A stretch of 64,000 nt of DNA, taken from contig NZ_JABMKW010000016.1 of the NCBI RefSeq assembly GCF_013204795.1, forward strand, positions 62,001 through 126,000, in the 5' to 3' direction. Under the pieces are notes generated by a model that worked only from the letters and a program-made list of their open reading frames with translations, searched no databases and was not told the DNA's origin. Shown here one piece after another: positions 1 to 8,679 of this stretch (position 1 is its first letter; every line of letters begins with the position of its first letter). The stretch comes from Pedobacter panaciterrae. Its GTDB lineage: Bacteria > Bacteroidota > Bacteroidia > Sphingobacteriales > Sphingobacteriaceae. Made by a program: the position numbers and the translations under genes.

Positions 1-205
1 GTCTTGAAGGACGTTTAACCGGATCAGGGAAAGAGAAAAGTTCTATAATGTAAATGCCATTTAATGCCAGATCTAGCTTGTACGATAACCTTTCGGCTCT
101 ATATACTTCTCCAATTATTGTAAGTCCTAAAACATCAGTATAAAATGCTTTCGAAACTTCATAGTCACTACATATTATCGCAATGTGATGGACTTTATTT
201 ATCAT
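1..205 (-). CDS. VOC family (glyoxalase-like) protein, 3' end cut by window edge
   Basis: Only the first 68 codons lie in the window; the gene runs off the left edge on the minus strand. The translation opens MINKVHHIAIICSDYEVSKA and continues with a FYTDVLGL segment, the usual first beta-alpha-beta unit of the vicinal oxygen chelate fold, with a His of the HHIA motif as likely metal ligand. It starts 14 bases after the stop of the upstream beta-propeller gene, so it probably closes the mprF-acvB operon. Substrate unknown: glyalase, dioxygenase or resistance proteins share this start. Confidence 0.8.
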   Translation of the reverse strand, partial: MINKVHHIAIICSDYEVSKAFYTDVLGLTIIGEVYRAERLSYKLDLALNGIYIIELFSFPDPVKRPSR

Positions 206-219
206 ATTCTCAGTTCGTG

Positions 220-1242
220 TTACTTGGCTGCAATTGTAAGTTTATAAATCTCTCCCTTGTTTCCCGCTAAAAGAATAAGCTTACCCTTTTTTGCTTTTTG
301 GACCACATTGAAGCTTGAGGTGGAAATATTATGCCAATTCAACCCTCCATCTTTAGATACATCAGTGCCGGATGTGCCGGTTGCCAGCAAAACCTTTGAA
401 TTAACATAAGCAACTCCCGAACGGAAACCGCTTACAGGCTTTAGAGGTTTTTTCCAGCTCTGTCCTCCATCATTGGTCAACAATACATTATTGGTATTCT
501 CTTTATCTTTTAAATAATTCCCACCAACAACAACCCCTTTGTTCTTGTCAAAAAATGCGATAGAGAACGGACCGGTGCTACTTTCTCCCTGTAAAATAGG
601 ACATTTAAAAACCTTCCAGGTGTATCCGTAATTGTTCGAAAAGTAAATATTAGATACCGCACCACCGGTTGCAATCCATACTTTACCCTTACCGATTGTT
701 TTAATAGTAGATCCACTAGCAGCAAAGCTGGCTTCACCCGGGGCCATATTTGTTTTCAAATTATCCGAAACATCTGTCCATGAGGCTCCACCGTCTCTTG
801 TTCTAAGAAGCTGCATCTTGTTCTTGATCGGATCACCAAAAGTCATTCCTGTTTGCCCATCCCAAAAGTCCATACCATCCAGAAAAATTGCAGAATCAAC
901 ATTCTTATAATGCTCTGTCCATGTTTTACCACCATCTTTCGTGAGTAAAATAAACGCAGGAGCACCCGCATTTACAACTACCGCCCTATCCGCATCAAAG
1001 GCTTCAATATCTCTAAAATCAAGGGTTTCATACCCAGCAGGCATTATCCATTCCCAGGTTACACCTCCATCAATAGTTTTCCCAATACTGCCATTACTAC
1101 CACTTACCCAGGCAACATGATCAGAAACAATAGACATACCCCTTAAGCTTGTATTTGTACCTCCTGTTAAGGGTATTAACTCATAGGTTTGTCCGAACCC
1201 TAATAAGGGCAAAAAAACCAGGCACCAGATTAGTTTTTTCAT
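220..1242 (-). CDS. Secreted Ycf48-like beta-propeller protein (BNR repeats)
   Basis: 340 residues with an N-terminal signal peptide ending near GFGQ, so exported. At least five repeats carry the S/T-x-DGG-x-x-W pattern (TIDGGVTW, TKDGGKTW, TRDGGASW, TNDGGQSW, SKDGGLNW), the BNR/Asp-box signature of the Ycf48/photosystem II assembly-like seven-bladed propellers. In non-photosynthetic Bacteroidota these are often called oxidoreductase, without biochemical support that I know of. The start codon overlaps the stop of the upstream DUF2147 gene by one base (TAATG), which implies translational coupling. Function unknown; a periplasmic or surface scaffold is likely. Confidence 0.85.
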   Translation of the reverse strand: MKKLIWCLVFLPLLGFGQTYELIPLTGGTNTSLRGMSIVSDHVAWVSGSNGSIGKTIDGGVTWEWIMPAGYETLDFRDIEAFDADRAVVVNAGAPAFILLTKDGGKTWTEHYKNVDSAIFLDGMDFWDGQTGMTFGDPIKNKMQLLRTRDGGASWTDVSDNLKTNMAPGEASFAASGSTIKTIGKGKVWIATGGAVSNIYFSNNYGYTWKVFKCPILQGESSTGPFSIAFFDKNKGVVVGGNYLKDKENTNNVLLTNDGGQSWKKPLKPVSGFRSGVAYVNSKVLLATGTSGTDVSKDGGLNWHNISTSSFNVVQKAKKGKLILLAGNKGEIYKLTIAAK

Positions 1243-1673
1243 TATTTAACTCTTTTCCAAACTTCTGATCTGCCAATCAGAGAGATACCTACATATCCTC
1301 TCATGTTTAGCTGACCGTTATCTTTAAGTGTCATATTGCAGCTATAGGTCTTACCCGACTTAGGATCATATATCGTCCCATCAGTCCATTTACTACCTGC
1401 AAAAACAAAATCTTTAAGTATTTCTAATCCTAGTATGGGTCTTGATTTCAAGCTTGCATCAGGGTTTTTCAAATCCGTTTTAACAATTCCTTTGTCGTCT
1501 TTTGTTTCTTTGAGCCAAACTATTTTACCAAAGTATTTATCACCTTTTTTGGCTATTTCTACGTGAGCCTCACCGGTTGAATTGATCCATTTTCCAAGGA
1601 TGGCATCCTTGTTTTGCGTAAAGCCAGAGAAAGATATTGCAGTGAAAAGCAACAGCAGTGAAAAATATTTCAT
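1242..1673 (-). CDS. DUF2147 family secreted protein
   Basis: About 143 residues when started at the second in-frame Met (MKYFSLLLLF), which gives a clean signal peptide ending near GFTQ; an ATG two codons earlier is the alternative. The mature part has the DUF2147 lipocalin-like pattern: GKWIN near its start, a GKIVWL strand, RPILGLEILKDF in the middle, and a YDPKSGKTYSC-x-MTLK block followed by LRGYVG-like MRGYVGISLIGRSEVWKR at the end. Members are small periplasmic proteins of unknown ligand. Located between acvB and the propeller gene on the same strand, 57 bases after acvB. Confidence 0.85.
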   Translation of the reverse strand: MKYFSLLLLFTAISFSGFTQNKDAILGKWINSTGEAHVEIAKKGDKYFGKIVWLKETKDDKGIVKTDLKNPDASLKSRPILGLEILKDFVFAGSKWTDGTIYDPKSGKTYSCNMTLKDNGQLNMRGYVGISLIGRSEVWKRVK

Positions 1674-1730
1674 AATCATAAGTTAGTGTTTTTTAAAGTT
1701 AACAAATCAGCCATAGAATAAGAAAAAAAC

Positions 1731-3161
1731 TTACTCTGCCAGCTCCTTTAAAAGAACGAAAGAAATCGCTGAATAATCATCATTAAAATGATGAGTACCG
1801 GGAATACTGGTTACTTTGATGCCATTTCTCACAAATTTATCCTTAACATCAGCATCTTCTTCTGTCCCAAAAACACACAGGGGTTTTAATGATTTGATCT
1901 TTTTCATTTCTGCAATTACATCATATTTATCATTCGAGCTTCCAATGCTAAGCATGTCTGCAATGTGAATTTCAAAATCAGCGGTCACATCAGGAGAAAG
2001 TGAAAAAACTGCCTTTAAGTCGCCCTTCAACTCAGCTGACAACCTGCTTGCCAGAAACGGAACAACTGAAGCGCCAAAAGAGTATCCGGCAAGTACAAAG
2101 TTTTCTTTTCCAAACTCCTGTTTGTAATATGCAATGGCCTTGCTTAAATCTGCAGTTACACCCTCCGGAGTTTTAACATTCCAAAAATATTTTTGTGCAT
2201 CAAGGCCAATTACTGAGAGTCCTTTTGATGCCATTGATTCGGCCAGAGATTGATCAAAACTAGTCCAGCCACCATCACCAGAGATCATAAAAACCAATGG
2301 CAGGTTATTCTTTTTACCAGATGGAACCAGTGTTAATGGCATCCCACCGGAATAAGCCTTAGGTTGCGAAGTTTTAAAGAAATCATAAGCAGATTTTTGC
2401 TCATTAAAGGATGGAGCAGCCAATACTTTTTTATATGCCGTATTAAAATCAGGAAGCCAATTATTAGCGATAGAAAATCCATGACCTACTTTTGTTAAGG
2501 TTACAAGTTCAGTCATTGGCATCCCCTTTAAAAAAGCTGCAGTAGCATCAAATGGGCAGGTCTGATCTTTCACCCCATTTAAAACAATAAATGGGGCAGT
2601 TAAGCTTTTTGTAGCCTCCAGATAGTAAGAAACCCCCGGCTTTAAAACATGCTGTGTGAGTCCGGCACCTTTACACATAGGTTTTTTAATATTAATATCC
2701 GGGCAAAAGCCTAAAGCTATAGCCCCCTTAAATGTATTTGCAGGTGCCTGCGCCAATATTCCGTATATCAGAACAGCCCCATATGAATACCCCAGAAGTA
2801 CTGGCTTATGATAGTTGGTCAGTTTGTATTTCTTTTGGATAAAAAGACTCAGTTCTTCAAAATCCGCTGCTGGATATAAACATTGAGCAGATTCTTTTGA
2901 TAAATAATTGCCATAACGTTTGCCATCAATACCTAACACCAATGCCCCCTGATTGGCAATATTCTTTGCCATATTAATAACTCCATTCTTCCAGCCGCCA
3001 TCTCCTGAAACGAATAAGGCAACAGAAGTTGGAGTTCCGGTGGGATGATATACCGTTATTAAACCAAACTTCTTATACGTTACAGAATCAATTTCGCCGG
3101 CTACACTCTTTGTTATCCACAAGCAGATTAGCATAAAACATAAGGCAACGCATCTTTTCAT
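1731..3161 (-). CDS. acvB: AcvB/VirJ family alpha/beta hydrolase, probable aminoacyl-phosphatidylglycerol hydrolase
   Basis: 476 residues with a signal peptide (cleavage near KSVAG). Two VirJ-type alpha/beta-hydrolase halves are visible: the first has FVSGDGGWK near residue 50 and GYSYGA, the second has ISGDGGW near residue 290 and GYSFGASVVP, with a C-terminal His in PGTHHFNDDY. This two-domain plan matches Agrobacterium AcvB, a periplasmic enzyme shown to hydrolyse lysyl-phosphatidylglycerol. It lies nine bases downstream of mprF, the gene for the synthase, as acvB lies beside lpiA in Agrobacterium. The activity is inferred from family and context; the amino acid attached to the lipid is not known. 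Confidence 0.82.
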   Translation of the reverse strand: MKRCVALCFMLICLWITKSVAGEIDSVTYKKFGLITVYHPTGTPTSVALFVSGDGGWKNGVINMAKNIANQGALVLGIDGKRYGNYLSKESAQCLYPAADFEELSLFIQKKYKLTNYHKPVLLGYSYGAVLIYGILAQAPANTFKGAIALGFCPDINIKKPMCKGAGLTQHVLKPGVSYYLEATKSLTAPFIVLNGVKDQTCPFDATAAFLKGMPMTELVTLTKVGHGFSIANNWLPDFNTAYKKVLAAPSFNEQKSAYDFFKTSQPKAYSGGMPLTLVPSGKKNNLPLVFMISGDGGWTSFDQSLAESMASKGLSVIGLDAQKYFWNVKTPEGVTADLSKAIAYYKQEFGKENFVLAGYSFGASVVPFLASRLSAELKGDLKAVFSLSPDVTADFEIHIADMLSIGSSNDKYDVIAEMKKIKSLKPLCVFGTEEDADVKDKFVRNGIKVTSIPGTHHFNDDYSAISFVLLKELAE

Positions 3162-3170
3162 ATACTCTTA

Positions 3171-5759
3171 TTAGGGTTTAATTACTTTAGTTAATACATT
3201 TGGAACCTGCAAAAGATCATAATCCTGATCATATATCAAATACTTATTGTGCCATACCGGCGAGAACTTCTCTTTTGATGCGCGCAGTCCCTTATAATGA
3301 GAAAATGACCGGATCTTTTCGTAGGCAAATCTCATAGATCGCTCGGTAAAATTGTGCGGTGTTGTAAGGCCCGACAAAGGGGCAAAACCCAGGTTAACTG
3401 CAGTATAATTTTGTTCCTTAAGGTGATTAAATAAGGCTACCATAATAAAATCAATAACACCGTTAGGCGCATCGGCAGTTTTTCTGATCAAATCGTAAGT
3501 TCCTTCGCCCTTTACATAATCAGGTATTACATTTAAAAAAGCAACAATCTTTTCTTCTGTGTTTTCTACCGTGATGATAGTTTGATTTTTCAATTCATCC
3601 CATATAAATATACCTTGCGAAAACACGATTTCTTCGCGCTCTGTTTCTTTAAGCCACTCGTCAGATACAGATTTAAGTTTTTGAAGCAAACCATCTTTAA
3701 TGGGACCATTATAGATCTTTGTATGAAATCCCTGATCCGATACTTTTTTAAGCGCATTCCTGATAGATTTTCGGCTTCCCCCTTCCAAAGAAAAAGTAGT
3801 CAGATCAACCACGCCCTCTTGTCCTAGAAAAAGTCGCTTTTTTCCCAAAGAAACAAAATCGTCCAGGCTTTCTTCCGACACCCTGTAATAAAGGCTTTTC
3901 ATCCCGCTTTCGATGCAATATCTGTCGAACGATTTGATAAAACCCTGTCTGTTTTCTGGCAGTGTAACCGGAAGCTCTAATACCACAGCAAAATTACCGG
4001 CTATTCGATAGGCAATAAATCCTTCCAGTTCGTCTGTGGTATAAATCAGCTTATCTCTATAAGTTTTGAAATAATCAATTGCTGAATTACCATATTTTTC
4101 CAGATCAGCTTTAGCCGCTTCAAATTCCTCTTCTGAAGTGTCCATTTTCAAAATATATGGCCTGATCAGTGTATAAATCAAGAAGGCTATAGATAAGAAT
4201 CCGCTAATATTAATTGAAAAAAGGAAGCCTCTGGCAAACGCATCCTGAGGCACCAAATCAGAGCTACCCACCAATAAAAAATTTTGTAAAGTATACCTGA
4301 TGGATTGCAACCAACTAAAGTCAATATCAAAATGTTTTTGATCAAGGAAATAGAATCCAATAACACCATAAAGCAAAACGGCCAGGATGCTTAATAACGT
4401 AGTTTGAATGCCAATAAACCTTAATCTTGAATTGTGTTTTATATAATACTCTTTTCTTGATCCTATTAAAATAACCAGCACAATTATCGAAAACCCGGCT
4501 TCTTCATAATCTATTGCTTTAGTTAAATGCCCTACCAGCGAAAGTATACACAAAGCAACTGCAAAGTACCATGCCATTCGCAGTCCTTTAAGCATAAATG
4601 CAGCTGTAACCAGCAGAAACAATCCCGCAAGCAATACAAAGTAATTGGACACTCTAATTGCTTCTATAGGAAGAAAATCTTTAAGAAATGCCAGCCTCGA
4701 GTGGATTGCAGGAGTAAGTACGGACACAATATTAATAATACCCAGCAGCAATAACAGCAAGGCAGGTACAATTCTCATTAATAATTTGTTAATTTTAAGA
4801 AGGAAGCTTAAGGCACCGAGAACCAGTGGAATCCAAAATTCCATAAAACGGTACAGCAATGTAATTGAAACTGCTGCTGCATTTGAGTAACCCAATCTAA
4901 TTAAAATGAAAGCCATAGAGGCTTCTACCGCACCCAGTCCTCTTAAAAAAGGAGAAATAATTAAAAACACAACGGCAACTACGTAACTAATGGTAGCAAA
5001 AATTAAAGAGGGGTTCATGTCTAATGCAATCATCGCAATATAGATGTGAACTATGCCAACAACTTCTATCAGCATGCTGTAAACGAATGTTGAAAGAAAA
5101 TGCTTACGTTCAATTTTATTGGCCCTAAACTCCGCTGCAAATACTTCAACAGAAGGAAGATATTTAACAACGAGCTTATAAACTACTCCTTTTTTTATAA
5201 CCGACCTGTACAACAAATATATACCGGCAATTAACAGCAAGGCTGCCAACAAACCAAACCACTCTCCCTGACCTAAAGTTCCTTCTAAAACGCCATAAAC
5301 AAATACAGGTATGGCAATTACCAATACCGATAAGATACCCACAAAACCATATATAGACGAGGCAAAATTAATTTGTGATCTGCTTACCCCCTTCTTTTCT
5401 ATTGGCACACTAAAAAAAGCCAACGACGAGACCCCACCAGCCGGCAAGAAAACACTCACAAAGTTTCGCTTTAAAAAAAGAATGGTGCCATCTGCTATTG
5501 ATATTTTGCTCGATACCGCAGCAAATGACGATCGGTACATCATTCCATGAATAAATACATAAACTACGCTCAATAACATCCCTGCACTTAACCACCACCA
5601 TTTTGCTGTTATTAGCAACTGCTTTACATGATGTATTTCGCCCCGCTCCTGTTTAATAAACCAAATAGCAAGACCAATAAAAAAAAGAGTAAAAATATAA
5701 CTGGAAATAATCTTTCCGTTCTCGCGGATAAAAGGCACAAAAAATTTGAAGCGCTTCAT
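3171..5759 (-). CDS. mprF: Phosphatidylglycerol lysyltransferase/flippase MprF
   Basis: 862 residues, the usual full length of MprF. The first about 520 residues are strongly hydrophobic with a dozen or more membrane segments (flippase domain, including the FLRGLGAVEASM segment). The C-terminal DUF2156 synthase domain starts near residue 545 and contains the SRKSIRNALKK motif and the DLIRKTADAPNGVIDF block, which is the tRNA-dependent aminoacyltransferase signature. It makes positively charged aminoacyl-phosphatidylglycerol in the inner membrane, reducing binding of cationic peptides. Directly followed by the probable hydrolase gene acvB, so synthesis and removal appear co-expressed. Confidence 0.93.
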   Translation of the reverse strand: MKRFKFFVPFIRENGKIISSYIFTLFFIGLAIWFIKQERGEIHHVKQLLITAKWWWLSAGMLLSVVYVFIHGMMYRSSFAAVSSKISIADGTILFLKRNFVSVFLPAGGVSSLAFFSVPIEKKGVSRSQINFASSIYGFVGILSVLVIAIPVFVYGVLEGTLGQGEWFGLLAALLLIAGIYLLYRSVIKKGVVYKLVVKYLPSVEVFAAEFRANKIERKHFLSTFVYSMLIEVVGIVHIYIAMIALDMNPSLIFATISYVVAVVFLIISPFLRGLGAVEASMAFILIRLGYSNAAAVSITLLYRFMEFWIPLVLGALSFLLKINKLLMRIVPALLLLLLGIINIVSVLTPAIHSRLAFLKDFLPIEAIRVSNYFVLLAGLFLLVTAAFMLKGLRMAWYFAVALCILSLVGHLTKAIDYEEAGFSIIVLVILIGSRKEYYIKHNSRLRFIGIQTTLLSILAVLLYGVIGFYFLDQKHFDIDFSWLQSIRYTLQNFLLVGSSDLVPQDAFARGFLFSINISGFLSIAFLIYTLIRPYILKMDTSEEEFEAAKADLEKYGNSAIDYFKTYRDKLIYTTDELEGFIAYRIAGNFAVVLELPVTLPENRQGFIKSFDRYCIESGMKSLYYRVSEESLDDFVSLGKKRLFLGQEGVVDLTTFSLEGGSRKSIRNALKKVSDQGFHTKIYNGPIKDGLLQKLKSVSDEWLKETEREEIVFSQGIFIWDELKNQTIITVENTEEKIVAFLNVIPDYVKGEGTYDLIRKTADAPNGVIDFIMVALFNHLKEQNYTAVNLGFAPLSGLTTPHNFTERSMRFAYEKIRSFSHYKGLRASKEKFSPVWHNKYLIYDQDYDLLQVPNVLTKVIKP

Positions 5760-5825
5760 TAATTGGGATAATTAGAGTAGCAAAGAAAGTTTTTTTACTT
5801 TATAAATATAAGAAAAACATCTGTG

Positions 5826-7190
5826 TTATATTTCAATAACAAAAGGATGATCACTGGTTTTAAGTTTAACTGATTTTATATTCCTTAAAACCTGAACTGC
5901 TTCTGTGCCCTTTGTAGGATCATAAACTTTTACCAGAGGATATGCCTTGCTTAGTTTTATTTCTACTTCTTCAGTGCCCTTTGCTTTTTCTCCCCAAATT
6001 ACCAATTCAAACCTGCCATTACTTTTTTGGAGCAATAGCGTATGCACAGTTTCAGGTTGACCAATAATTTGGAAAGCTAATTTCCCTAAGCTAAACTTTA
6101 ATGGTTTGTCGGCCAGAATTGTAGTTAAGTTGTGTAAATATATGGCTGATTTTCTTGGGCTATAATCTGGCTTATAAAAACCAAAAGTTTGATTACCTGC
6201 CTCATCTACCCTGTCTCGCAATAAATAAACAGCAGTATAACTCCAGTTCCTCTTGAATTGCGACAGGTATAAGTTCAGGTAAAGTCGGGCTTGCTTCTCT
6301 TCAGTTATTTCATCAGTTAGCGTTACCCCTGTTTCAGTTGTAACCCGCGGTAATGTTAAAAGTTCGTTTTCGGTATATCCCTTATGTTTTCCCCTCCAGG
6401 TTTTTCCATAATTGCCATAGAGCCCGTCAACCTTACACAGTGGCCCCGGATCGGCAGCATTCCATGTTTGGTTATCGTACAGTCCCGGATGGGAAGGATG
6501 TGAGAAATAATTATGACATGTTGCAAAATCAGCATATTTAGTTCCATCAGGCATTGATGTGCCAGCCCCTTTTGGTATTTTAAGAAATTGTAATCCTACA
6601 TTATCAGTTTGTGCTCCATTTTCACAAAGATCCCATACCGGATACTTTTTCAATGTTTTGTCACTTTTAACTGCATCATATAAATCCTTTTGTAATTGAG
6701 CAACCGGCAACCAGGTTAAGTTCTTTCCGCCCTCTGCCCCTTTATATTTAAACCCCCAGTTGTTTGGTTCGTTAGAACCTTCAAAAGCCAGCAGGGCTCC
6801 TACTGCATCGAGCTTTCTGGCTCCCGCTAACAACCTTTTAATGTCAGTTCCGCCACTTAACAGACCGTAGCTAAATCTAACACCTGTCTCTTTATGGAGT
6901 TTAATGAAATCTGCCTCAGGAATATCTCCTTCATAACCTGCACGAATCCATCTGATGCCTGTATACTTCATTAGCTCGATAGTCTTGTCCAAAGATTCTC
7001 CCCGCTTCGAGATCGCTGAGTTTACGCCAATGCTATTGAGAAAATCAACTGATTTAACAGCCGTTTGAGCAATTATTGGATTTTGCGTTGAAGGCGTTTT
7101 TACACCTGTTAAAGACACAAATAATGCTATACCAACAAAACCAATTGTTAATTTTAATAAAAGCCCGGAATTCGTCTTTTGTTTGCTCAT
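5826..7190 (-). CDS. Exported glycosyl hydrolase-like protein, clan GH-A type
   Basis: 454 residues with one hydrophobic N-terminal segment (about residues 10-30), so exported or membrane-anchored. A TIM-barrel-like body carries FEGSNEPNNWG, where Glu141 fits the acid/base of clan GH-A enzymes, and RVTTETGV, where Glu286 fits the nucleophile. WIRAGY and the C-terminal beta-rich part (after about residue 370) agree with GH39- or GH5-like proteins. It precedes mprF by 66 bases on the same strand and may head that operon. Substrate and exact family are not decided by the sequence. Confidence 0.72.
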   Translation of the reverse strand: MSKQKTNSGLLLKLTIGFVGIALFVSLTGVKTPSTQNPIIAQTAVKSVDFLNSIGVNSAISKRGESLDKTIELMKYTGIRWIRAGYEGDIPEADFIKLHKETGVRFSYGLLSGGTDIKRLLAGARKLDAVGALLAFEGSNEPNNWGFKYKGAEGGKNLTWLPVAQLQKDLYDAVKSDKTLKKYPVWDLCENGAQTDNVGLQFLKIPKGAGTSMPDGTKYADFATCHNYFSHPSHPGLYDNQTWNAADPGPLCKVDGLYGNYGKTWRGKHKGYTENELLTLPRVTTETGVTLTDEITEEKQARLYLNLYLSQFKRNWSYTAVYLLRDRVDEAGNQTFGFYKPDYSPRKSAIYLHNLTTILADKPLKFSLGKLAFQIIGQPETVHTLLLQKSNGRFELVIWGEKAKGTEEVEIKLSKAYPLVKVYDPTKGTEAVQVLRNIKSVKLKTSDHPFVIEI

Positions 7191-7265
7191 TAAAACAAAT
7201 TTATAATATCTTAAATAAAGTAAAAGGTATGCTTAACAGCTTAATAAAGATGCAATAAAACCAGA

Positions 7266-7281
7266 TACAATTCAAATTGTA
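7266..7281. promoter_or_regulatory. Short palindrome between divergent genes
   Basis: TACAATT-CA-AATTGTA, seven paired bases each side of a two-base centre. It lies between the divergent glycosyl hydrolase and phosphotriesterase-like genes and could be a regulator site. The rest of this 257-base gap shows a repeated GCTTCTGG (near 7333 and 7354) and nothing coding. Confidence 0.3.
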
Positions 7282-7447
7282 GCATAATTCACTTTTTAAG
7301 GGGTGGAAAAAAGACAAAGGTGCATTTGCTCTGCTTCTGGTGTGCTTGAGGCTTGCTTCTGGGCTAACCTTGAGCATTCCTGAGCCATAGGTAAAGCATA
7401 CCCATACTAAATACGTAAAAATACGGGTGATTAAATTATTTTTGTAT

Positions 7448-8518
7448 ATGGAGCGACGTCAGTTTATATCTCTTTCCTGTTTTGCAGGTTTTATCAGTTT
7501 ATATCCAAATTTTCTAGCGCTTGCAGCAGAATCATCTGGAGCTGAAAAAGGTTTTGTAATGACTGTGAATGGCAAAATTGAGACAAATTCAATGGGCCTT
7601 ACCTTATCACATGAACACATTATTACCGATTTTAAAGGTGCAGAACCTGATACGCGTCCCGAATACGATAATGAAGTAACAGCAAACCTGTTGCTTCCCT
7701 ATTTAAAAGCTGCTAAAAAATCTGGCGTCAACACCATTATTGAGTGTACTCCTGCACATATTGGCAGAAATGTAGAATTACTAAGATTACTTTCAAAAGC
7801 CAGTGGCATTAACATTATAACCAATACAGGCTATTACGCCGCAGTAGGACATAAATATCTACCCAAACACGCCTTTACAGAAACCAGTGAAGAGTTAGCT
7901 ACCAGATGGCTAAAAGAATGGGAGAATGGAATCGGTGGAACCGATATCCGCCCTGGTTTTATAAAACTTGGAGTAGGTAGTGCACCACTGAAACCTATTG
8001 AAGAAAAATTAATTAAAGCTGCAGCAATTGCCCATCTTAAAAGTGGTTTAAAAATAGCCATACATACAGGAAATGGTGCCGCTGCGCGCCAGGAAGTCGA
8101 AATCCTTATTAAAGCAGGGGTAAGTCCGGAAGCTCTAATCTGGGTACATGCACAAAATGATCCAACAGGATTTTTCCACGTTGAACTGGCAAAAAAAGGT
8201 TGCTGGATTAGTTTAGATGGCATTAATGAAGACAGGGACTCGATTGTTCAATATCGAAATCATATTTACAGATTAAAAGGTGAAGGCCTGCTACATAAAG
8301 TATTGATTTCTCATGACGATGGTTTTGCCGTTACAGAAGAAGGCGGCAAAGCTGCTTTCAACGCTTTTAAAAATGGCAACTCAATACCTTATAACACCAT
8401 TTTTGGAGTATTAAAACCTTCCTTATTTGAATTGGGGATTACACGGGATGAGTTTAAAATGATGACAGTAGGTAATCCGGCAAATGCTTTTCAGATAAAG
8501 GTTTGCCGTCAGGGTTAA
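7448..8518 (+). CDS. Phosphotriesterase-family metallohydrolase, exported
   Basis: 356 residues from ATG 7448, which gives MERRQFIS, a Tat-like twin-Arg start followed by a hydrophobic stretch; an upstream GTG at 7427 would place seven residues before it. The metal centre of the phosphotriesterase family is complete: H55-x-H57 (SHEHI), Lys173 in FIKLGVG, H206 in IAIHTG, H234 in IWVHAQ and D290 in ISHDD. Members include PHP proteins, lactonases and phosphotriesterases, so the substrate is open. It stands alone, 161 bases before the export operon on the same strand. Confidence 0.87.
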   Translation: MERRQFISLSCFAGFISLYPNFLALAAESSGAEKGFVMTVNGKIETNSMGLTLSHEHIITDFKGAEPDTRPEYDNEVTANLLLPYLKAAKKSGVNTIIECTPAHIGRNVELLRLLSKASGINIITNTGYYAAVGHKYLPKHAFTETSEELATRWLKEWENGIGGTDIRPGFIKLGVGSAPLKPIEEKLIKAAAIAHLKSGLKIAIHTGNGAAARQEVEILIKAGVSPEALIWVHAQNDPTGFFHVELAKKGCWISLDGINEDRDSIVQYRNHIYRLKGEGLLHKVLISHDDGFAVTEEGGKAAFNAFKNGNSIPYNTIFGVLKPSLFELGITRDEFKMMTVGNPANAFQIKVCRQG

Positions 8519-8601
8519 ACTTTAAGCGCCAATTATCATTATTAAGTTTCATAAATCGAAAATTTAATGTAAATTTTTAAAACTTTATTAGCCTGGAGAG
8601 A

Positions 8602-8643
8602 GTTGATAGATAACATCAACTTTATTCAACATGTAAGCCATGT
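8602..8643. promoter_or_regulatory. Two inverted repeats upstream of the TolC-HlyD-ABC operon
   Basis: GTTGAT-7 nt-ATCAAC (8602-8620) and ACATG-5 nt-CATGT (8629-8643) lie 37-78 bases before the tolC-like start. Their position suits a repressor site for the export operon. No regulator gene for the operon is adjacent in the window. Confidence 0.35.
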
Positions 8644-8679
8644 AAAGTTTAAAGTTATAGTACTCATTAACCTGGATCG

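Noticed and set aside
7437..7444. TATTTTTG, a -7 box match before the phosphotriesterase-like gene
   Set aside because: It is only three bases from ATG 7448, so a transcript starting there would lack the start codon.
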